This document shows, in pieces, positions 1 to 3,263 of a DNA stretch of 5,401 nucleotides (within the stretch, counting starts at the first letter, position 1; every line of letters starts with the position of its first letter). The stretch lies in NCBI GenBank assembly GCA_964349835.1, contig CAYGID010000119.1, positions 1-5,401 of the forward strand. The letters are read 5' to 3'. This DNA comes from JAQVSH01 sp964349835 (GTDB lineage Bacteria; Bacteroidota; Bacteroidia; Bacteroidales; UBA4181). The position numbers were made by a program, and so were the translations under genes. Below the pieces are notes generated by a model that was not told the origin of the DNA, ran no database searches, and was given only the letters and a program-made list of their open reading frames with translations.

Positions 1-48
1 TGTTTTCCATACCAGTCTATTTGAAAATATGAAAGTGAGGAATCCGGA

Positions 49-351
49 ATGAACATCTATGATCTGACCAAGCTGGAACTTGATCCGAAGGCGGGCGGCA
101 ACTGCGGTGCCTTTTTTCAAAACGACCTGATCAACGCAAGGCTCATTGTGCTGAACGCAGGGCAAAAAATCTCGGACGCCCAGGTTGACAGCTACCTCAT
201 GTTTTGCGTAGTCAAAGGAGAGGTCACAGTGACACGAAATGGTGAAATGGCGCCGCTTCACGAGAATCAGGTTTTTATCACTGATCCAGCCATTGTATCG
301 CTGGAAACCGTTCATGGCGCCAGGTTGATGGGAGTTCGGATCAGCACATAA
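49..351 (+). CDS. Small cupin-fold protein, no canonical metal site
   Basis: A 100-residue soluble protein of unknown substrate. The ATG follows the ribosome binding site GTGAGG (35-40) at 8 nt. The pattern is that of a single small cupin barrel: a strand-rich stretch (residues 30-62), a glycine turn K56-G57-E58 followed by alternating hydrophobic residues, then N73-Q-V-F-I leading to the closing strands. Cupin motif 1 normally carries HxH and a Glu as metal ligands. Here the matching place reads Q45-V-D47-S-Y, and the only histidines are H71 and H89, so the usual metal centre appears absent. It could be a sugar or small-molecule sensor or a non-catalytic cupin; I cannot assign a function. 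There is no signal peptide or membrane segment. It may belong to an operon entering from the left, since no clear promoter is visible in the first 48 bases. Confidence 0.75.
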   Translation: MNIYDLTKLELDPKAGGNCGAFFQNDLINARLIVLNAGQKISDAQVDSYLMFCVVKGEVTVTRNGEMAPLHENQVFITDPAIVSLETVHGARLMGVRIST

Positions 352-365
352 ACGGAACCTGAACG

Positions 366-530
366 GTGAGTACAGTGTAATCGTTTTTTGTGCTGTTCGC
401 CGTAGTCCTTGCAGCCTCCCTTATCAAGAGCCGTGATAAAACAAAGGCAGCCTTTGTTTTCGCATGGAAAGCTCTCCTGAAAACAACTCCGGTGCTGTTG
501 GGAATTAGCGACTTCGTCTCCTCTGGGTAG
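366..530 (+). pseudogene. Remnant of a permease N-terminus (DUF318/YraQ-like)
   Basis: In the gap between the cupin gene and the alarmone synthetase one frame reads like the start of a membrane permease. It has a hydrophobic helix (FFVLFAVVLAASL, from base 384), then IKSRDKTKAAF, then FAWKALLKTTPVLLGI, and ends at TAG 528-530. From memory, predicted permeases of the DUF318/YraQ type begin with a helix, a K-x-x-K-T-K-x-A stretch and an A-W-K-x(n)-P-x-x-L-G-I stretch, which matches well. A possible original start, GTG 366, is in the same frame but is followed by an in-frame TAA at 378-380. After LLGI the reading changes abruptly to a non-membrane tail (SDFVSSG) and stops, where a real permease would continue for well over 200 residues. 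I therefore read it as a 5' relic left by a deletion. Family naming is from pattern memory only. A functional 46-residue peptide from GTG 390 is the alternative, but that start has no ribosome binding site. Confidence 0.45.
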
Positions 531-557
531 ACAACAATTGAAAGATCAAACTATTCG

Positions 558-563
558 AAAGGA
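558..563 (+). promoter_or_regulatory. Ribosome binding site choosing TTG 571
   Basis: AAAGGA ends 7 nt before the TTG at 571-573, good spacing for a Firmicute-type start. The longer in-frame alternative, TTG 538, is preceded by GGGTAGACAACAA, with no recognisable Shine-Dalgarno sequence at a useful distance. This favours TTG 571 as the start of the alarmone synthetase. Confidence 0.6.
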
Positions 564-567
564 AAAG

Positions 568-587
568 ACATTGATCAACATTGATCA
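568..587 (+). repeat. Perfect 10-bp tandem duplication over the start codon
   Basis: ACATTGATCA occurs twice head to tail (568-577 and 578-587). The first copy supplies the probable TTG start (571) of the alarmone synthetase; the TTG in the second copy (581) is out of frame. Because 10 is not a multiple of 3, loss or gain of one unit would shift the frame downstream of TTG 571. With one unit the reading would soon reach a TAG. Confidence 0.7.
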
Positions 588-1248
588 TTCCAAAGCTCGT
601 TACTTGCTAGACGGGTTCAATGGAGAAGCGATTCCGGAGGAACTTGCAGGATCTTTTCGCGCATTTCTTGCAATTGAAAACCTTTATGTTTCTGCAACAC
701 GTGAAATTGCCACCAAACTGGAGAATTTGAACGACGAGTTCAAAACCAACATGGATCGCAATCCAATTCATGAGATTAAGACAAGGGTCAAAACGCCCAG
801 AAGCATCATGAATAAGTTGCTGCGCAAAGGACATGAAATCAGTGTTGAATCAGCCCGGACTAACTTGGATGATATTGCCGGTGTACGGGTTATCTGCTCG
901 TATATTGACGATACCCGAATGATTGCTGACCTGCTGACATCCCAGGATGACATAACCCTGCTTCGCAAATCGGACTATATCAACAACCCGAAACCCAACG
1001 GATACCGAAGCCTTCATCTTGTTGTGACGGTACCGGTATTTCTGTTAAAAAGCACTGAGCACGTAAAAGTTGAGGTCCAGATCAGGACCATCGCGATGGA
1101 CTTCTGGGCTTCGCTTGAGCACGATCTGGCGTATAAGCTGCCGAAAGAAAAAGCCGGCAAGTTGATTGACGAACTGAAAGAGTGCGCCGATGTTATCAAC
1201 CAAACTGATGAGCGGATGCAGAAACTGTTCAATATTCTGATTACATAA
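571..1248 (+). CDS. Small alarmone synthetase, (p)ppGpp synthetase (RelP/YwaC-like)
   Basis: This cytosolic enzyme transfers pyrophosphate from ATP to the 3'-OH of GDP or GTP to make ppGpp/pppGpp, the stringent-response alarmones. It has 225 residues from TTG 571, close to the usual 200-230 of single-domain synthetases. There is no HD hydrolase and no TGS/ACT regulatory domain. Visible motifs (numbered from TTG 571) are NPIHEIKTRVKTP (64-76, nucleotide-binding Arg/Lys), DIAGVRVIC (101-109, with the metal-binding Asp101), NPKPNGYRSLH (139-149, G-loop with stacking Tyr145), and VEVQIRTIAMDFWASLEH (167-184, with catalytic Glu168). The KPNGYRSLHL form, rather than ESGYRSYHL, resembles B. subtilis YwaC/RelP more than YjbM/RelQ. 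All residues expected for synthesis are present, so it should be active. An extra 11 codons back to TTG 538 are possible but lack a ribosome binding site. No promoter is evident just upstream. Confidence 0.93.
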   Translation: MINIDHSKARYLLDGFNGEAIPEELAGSFRAFLAIENLYVSATREIATKLENLNDEFKTNMDRNPIHEIKTRVKTPRSIMNKLLRKGHEISVESARTNLDDIAGVRVICSYIDDTRMIADLLTSQDDITLLRKSDYINNPKPNGYRSLHLVVTVPVFLLKSTEHVKVEVQIRTIAMDFWASLEHDLAYKLPKEKAGKLIDELKECADVINQTDERMQKLFNILIT

Positions 1249-1258
1249 AAAGGAGGCA

Positions 1259-1339
1259 TTGTATAAAAAATGTAAAGCCGCTATTCTGGCAAACTCAGAA
1301 TCTGGCACACCATTGGTATTAACCCCAATTCTGGCATAA
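1259..1339 (+). CDS. Possible 26-codon leader peptide (doubtful)
   Basis: Directly after the alarmone synthetase there is a very strong ribosome binding site, AAAGGAGG (1249-1256), with no ordinary gene behind it. A 26-codon frame starts at TTG 1259 and ends at TAA 1337-1339, which overlaps the ribosome binding site of the next gene by two bases (AAAGGAG 1338-1344). The peptide begins MYKKCKAAILANSES and ends LVLTPILA; I recognise no family. The 2-nt spacing from ribosome binding site to TTG is too short for efficient use. The only well-spaced ATG (1269) is immediately followed by TAA. It may instead be a gene relic or a non-coding leader. Confidence 0.15.
   Translation: MYKKCKAAILANSESGTPLVLTPILA
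1283..1301 (+). repeat. Short perfect hairpin in the leader of the Fe-S gene
   Basis: ATTCTG (1283-1288) and CAGAAT (1296-1301) form a 6-bp stem with a 7-nt loop. No run of T follows, so it is not an intrinsic terminator. TCTGGCA also occurs three times in this leader (1285-1291, 1301-1307, 1330-1336). The role is unknown. Confidence 0.35.
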
Positions 1340-1352
1340 AGGAGATACAGCA

Positions 1353-1931
1353 ATGAAGAAGATAGTCCGTATCCTCAGGCCCCTGTTCTTTGTCCTGTTC
1401 TTTGTCCTGGTCAGTCAGCAAGCCTTGATCGTATGGTTGGTGCTATATGCGCTCAGCCTGGTGTTCCCGGCCTTGTTTGGCAAAAGGCTCTACTGCACGG
1501 CAGTCTGCCCGATGAATACCTTGATGCTGGGTGTCGTGTGGCTCAAAGGAAAACTTGGCAGATTGGACAAGCCAACACCCAAGTGGCTGAAATCTGGCTG
1601 GCTAGCTTACGTTTCCCTCGGGTTTACAGTAGCCCTTTTCATCATCAGCAGAAGGCTGCTGGGGAGAGACCTGCCAGTCATGCTGTTCTGGATCATTGCT
1701 GCCGGCGGCATCACACTCGTCTATCACCCTGACGTCTTCCATGATTTAGTCTGCCCCTACGGGGTACTTCAGCGCTTGTTGGCCAGGGTGTCCATCCTGT
1801 CTGAAGAGGGGAGAAAATTGGCGCGGGAGTACAAGGGTTTCACTATGTCCGTAATGCGCGGTGGGAAAAAGGGAACGATGCCGGGGCATGAGAGTCCGGA
1901 AACAGCCGACCCGCCCTCATTCAACGCGTAG
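1353..1931 (+). CDS. NapH-like membrane 4Fe-4S binding protein, short form
   Basis: A 192-residue membrane protein of the NapH/CcoG-type polyferredoxin family (Fer4_5-like), which typically passes electrons between the quinone pool and partner redox proteins. The ATG has AAAGGAG (1338-1344) 8 nt upstream. Hydrophobic segments lie at about residues 10-20, 24-42, 84-98 and 108-124. The first cluster motif, GKRLYC48TAVC52PMN, closely matches the CxxxCP motif of NapH. The second, H130DLVC134PYG, keeps only the second cysteine; the expected first cysteine is His130. The C-terminal double-ferredoxin domain (CxxCxxCxxxCP) of full-length NapH, usually about 280 residues, is missing, and the protein ends in a charged, Pro/Gly-rich tail. 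It may be a genuine short subfamily rather than a truncation, since no cysteine-rich frame follows. The cluster-binding gene 96 nt downstream is a plausible partner. Physiological substrate unknown. Confidence 0.8.
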   Translation: MKKIVRILRPLFFVLFFVLVSQQALIVWLVLYALSLVFPALFGKRLYCTAVCPMNTLMLGVVWLKGKLGRLDKPTPKWLKSGWLAYVSLGFTVALFIISRRLLGRDLPVMLFWIIAAGGITLVYHPDVFHDLVCPYGVLQRLLARVSILSEEGRKLAREYKGFTMSVMRGGKKGTMPGHESPETADPPSFNA

Positions 1932-2027
1932 ATTTCCTTCTTGACTTAATCCCCCATCTTCGGACACAGGCTAAGCAAATCACACTTGATACAAAGCACA
2001 GACCCCACCGTACGGAAGAGGAGAAGC

Positions 2028-2375
2028 ATGGAGAAAATTGTGGCAGGAGTTGATGGAAGAACCATCTCTCCTTATTTTGGACGCTCAAAACAGTTTTTGG
2101 TTTTCGACGTTGAAGACGGGAAAATTGTCAAAGAGGAAACATTCGAAAATCCGGGGCACACATTGATCAGCAGCCCGCCCAAGTTTGTCGCGAAGCTTGG
2201 CGTTGATGTGGTAATCGGGGGTATCGTAGGCAGGATCGCATACAGCATCATGAAGAAGCGCGGCATCAAGGTCTTCGCGGGGGCTTCCGGTGACGCTGTC
2301 ATAGCCGTGGAAGAGTATATCAAGGGAACGCTGGTCACAGACGAATCCGCGATTGAAACCCGTGCTCCCTCATAA
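2028..2375 (+). CDS. NifX/NifB-type iron-molybdenum cluster-binding protein
   Basis: A 115-residue cytosolic protein with the dinitrogenase iron-molybdenum cofactor biosynthesis fold (Nitro_FeMo-Co, PF02579), shared by NifX, NafY and the C-terminus of NifB. Key stretches are VDGRTISPYFGRS (8-20), with the family hallmark S-P-x-F-G-R; FLVFDVEDGKI (23-33); GVDVVIGGIVGRIA (58-71); and GIKVFAGASGDAVIAVEEYIKG (79-100), with the typical G-A-S-G and terminal helix. Stand-alone members occur widely in anaerobes without nitrogenase and are thought to hold or ferry Fe-S or Mo/Fe clusters; the actual cargo is unknown. ATG 2028 is chosen because AGAGGAG (2017-2023) lies just upstream. The in-frame TTG 1986 would add 14 atypical residues and has no ribosome binding site. 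No nif genes are visible here. It follows the membrane Fe-S gene by 96 nt, with no terminator evident between them, so co-transcription is possible. Confidence 0.88.
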   Translation: MEKIVAGVDGRTISPYFGRSKQFLVFDVEDGKIVKEETFENPGHTLISSPPKFVAKLGVDVVIGGIVGRIAYSIMKKRGIKVFAGASGDAVIAVEEYIKGTLVTDESAIETRAPS

Positions 2376-2399
2376 TCACAGGTATCATGGCAAGCATTG

Positions 2400-2425
2400 G
2401 CCTGTGCCTTTGTCAACGAACAGGC
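2400..2425 (+). terminator. Weak stem-loop after the cluster-binding gene, possible terminator
   Basis: GCCTGT (2400-2405) pairs with ACAGGC (2420-2425) around a 14-nt loop. Two more pairs are possible with a bulged G, and AATTT follows. A competing stem, CACAGG (2377-2382) with CCTGTG (2401-2406), overlaps it. The short stem and poor T-tract make termination uncertain, but the position just past the stop codon and before a new promoter fits a transcription-unit boundary. Confidence 0.25.
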
Positions 2426-2460
2426 AATTTAACCTAAGCAAAGTGCGTTCGGACGTGTCT

Positions 2461-2480
2461 TAGTCCATCTTTCCGGACTA
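2461..2480. repeat. Inverted repeat TAGTCC-N8-GGACTA
   Basis: A perfect 6-bp inverted repeat (2461-2466 and 2475-2480) separated by 8 bases, in the gap between the cluster-binding gene and the TetR gene. A second, overlapping pairing, TCCAT (2465-2469) with ATGGA (2480-2484), is possible. There is no T-tract. It could be a protein-binding site or chance; apart from this, the stem after 2375 and the promoter near 2612, I see nothing firm in this intergenic stretch. Confidence 0.3.
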
Positions 2481-2611
2481 TGGATGATGCTGAGCGGTAT
2501 AAGGGCACAGCACTTGACAAGAACAACTATTCCACAGTTTTTAAAGTAACTCTGCAAACATGATGTTTATAATCAGGAACAATTTTCTTGGTATCGTTTT
2601 TAGCAATAGGC

Positions 2612-2640
2612 TTGACAGGAAGAACGATATCAGATAAACT
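2612..2640 (+). promoter_or_regulatory. Sigma-70-type promoter of the TetR-exporter operon
   Basis: A perfect -35 box TTGACA (2612-2617) is followed, after exactly 17 bases, by TAAACT (2635-2640), a 4/6 match to TATAAT. Transcription would begin near 2646-2648, about 25 nt before the TetR ATG and inside the near-palindrome at 2644-2661. That geometry suits repression by the gene's own product. Confidence 0.6.
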
Positions 2641-2643
2641 ATG

Positions 2644-2661
2644 TAAGTTAGCGCTTACTAA
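2644..2661. promoter_or_regulatory. Candidate TetR operator (18-bp near-palindrome)
   Basis: TAAGTTAGCGCTTACTAA is symmetric at 7 of 9 base pairs about its centre (between 2652 and 2653); the mismatched pairs are 2645/2660 and 2649/2656. The core AGCGCT with flanking AGT/ACT half-sites is the style of site bound by many TetR-family dimers. It covers the predicted transcription start and ends 10 bases before the TetR ATG, the expected place for autorepression. Binding itself is inferred. Confidence 0.6.
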
Positions 2662-2671
2662 AGGGGTCATT

Positions 2672-3262
2672 ATGAGCACGGAGAAAGTTCCATTAAGAAT
2701 GAACAGAGAAGACCGGCGGGCACAAATACTAGATGCAGCCATGTCTGTGTTTGTTGAAAAGGGGTTCACTGCCAGCACGACCTTAGAAATCGCAAAAGCT
2801 GCAAACATTTCAGAAGTGACACTGTTTAGGCACTTCGTCTCAAAACAGGAAATCTTCCTCGCAGGGATAGAGCCCATCTTGTTCAACACTTTGGAAGGGT
2901 CGATCAGTCTGTCTGCTCATTTCGGCCCTCGAGAAATGTTGGAGAACATTCTCTTTGAAAGGATTAGTCTGATTTCCGGCAACTGCCAGGTTATTAGACT
3001 GGTCTTGTCTGAGGCACATCTATTATCCAATCTGGGTGCTGAAAGCTTTATGAACAGGATCATCCGAATGCTTCACAATGTGCTGGTATTGGCAGGGGTG
3101 CACACGCATATGGAGACGTTTGCTCTGAGGATTTTGATGGGATCTATCCTATCATTTGTATATATGCCTCGAACGGGTGAAGAAGATATCAAGGCTTATG
3201 CCAGGCAGGTGGCTTCCATTGTTCTTGGCAACACGGATCAAATCAATCGGGAGGATGACTGA
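2672..3262 (+). CDS. TetR-family transcriptional repressor
   Basis: A 196-residue one-component regulator, normal length for the family. ATG 2672 is chosen because AAGGGG (2661-2666) lies 5 nt upstream and residue 10 onward is the standard N-terminus; an earlier in-frame start near 2588 would place the promoter and operator inside the coding region. The DNA-binding domain occupies about residues 11-60: REDRRAQILDAAMSVFVEKGF, then a helix-turn-helix TTLEIAKAANISEVTLFRHF (36-55) followed by SKQEIF. The rest, about 65-190, is a helical ligand-binding and dimerisation domain that cannot be assigned to a ligand from sequence. The gene for an MMPL/RND exporter starts 1 nt after its stop, so it most likely represses the exporter and itself and is released by an exported hydrophobic compound. 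That role is inferred from layout. Confidence 0.92.
   Translation: MSTEKVPLRMNREDRRAQILDAAMSVFVEKGFTASTTLEIAKAANISEVTLFRHFVSKQEIFLAGIEPILFNTLEGSISLSAHFGPREMLENILFERISLISGNCQVIRLVLSEAHLLSNLGAESFMNRIIRMLHNVLVLAGVHTHMETFALRILMGSILSFVYMPRTGEEDIKAYARQVASIVLGNTDQINREDD
3249..3254 (+). promoter_or_regulatory. Ribosome binding site of the exporter inside the tetR end
   Basis: GGGAGG lies within the last codons of the TetR gene, 9 nt before TTG 3264. The in-frame ATG 3255 abuts this site with zero spacing and so is unlikely to be used. This arrangement supports a TTG start and translational coupling of repressor and exporter. Confidence 0.6.
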
Positions 3263-3263
3263 C

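Noticed and set aside
1..48. A promoter for the cupin gene within the first 48 bases
   Set aside because: Only AT-rich bases (TTGAAAATAT) are seen, with no pair of boxes at correct spacing; the promoter is probably outside the window.
2072..2416. Minus-strand frame of 114 codons opposite the cluster-binding gene
   Set aside because: It is the antisense shadow of a gene with clear family motifs and shows no family pattern of its own.
1971..2442. CTAAGCAAA occurring at 1971-1979 and 2434-2442, on either side of the cluster-binding gene
   Set aside because: A 9-base match with diverging flanks and no terminal inverted repeats is too weak to call a mobile-element boundary.
2514..2545. A second TTGACA (2514-2519) as a promoter
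   Set aside because: No acceptable -10 box lies 16-18 bases downstream; the best is TTTTTA at 18.
2480..2563. A 27-codon frame starting ATG 2480 in the gap before the TetR gene
   Set aside because: There is no ribosome binding site, no recognisable family, and it overlaps an inverted repeat; a frame this short is expected by chance.
2568..2573. A perfect TATAAT as a -10 box
   Set aside because: The bases 16-18 upstream (AAGTAA to GTAACT) do not resemble a -35 box and no TGn extension is in register, so the promoter at 2612 is the better candidate.
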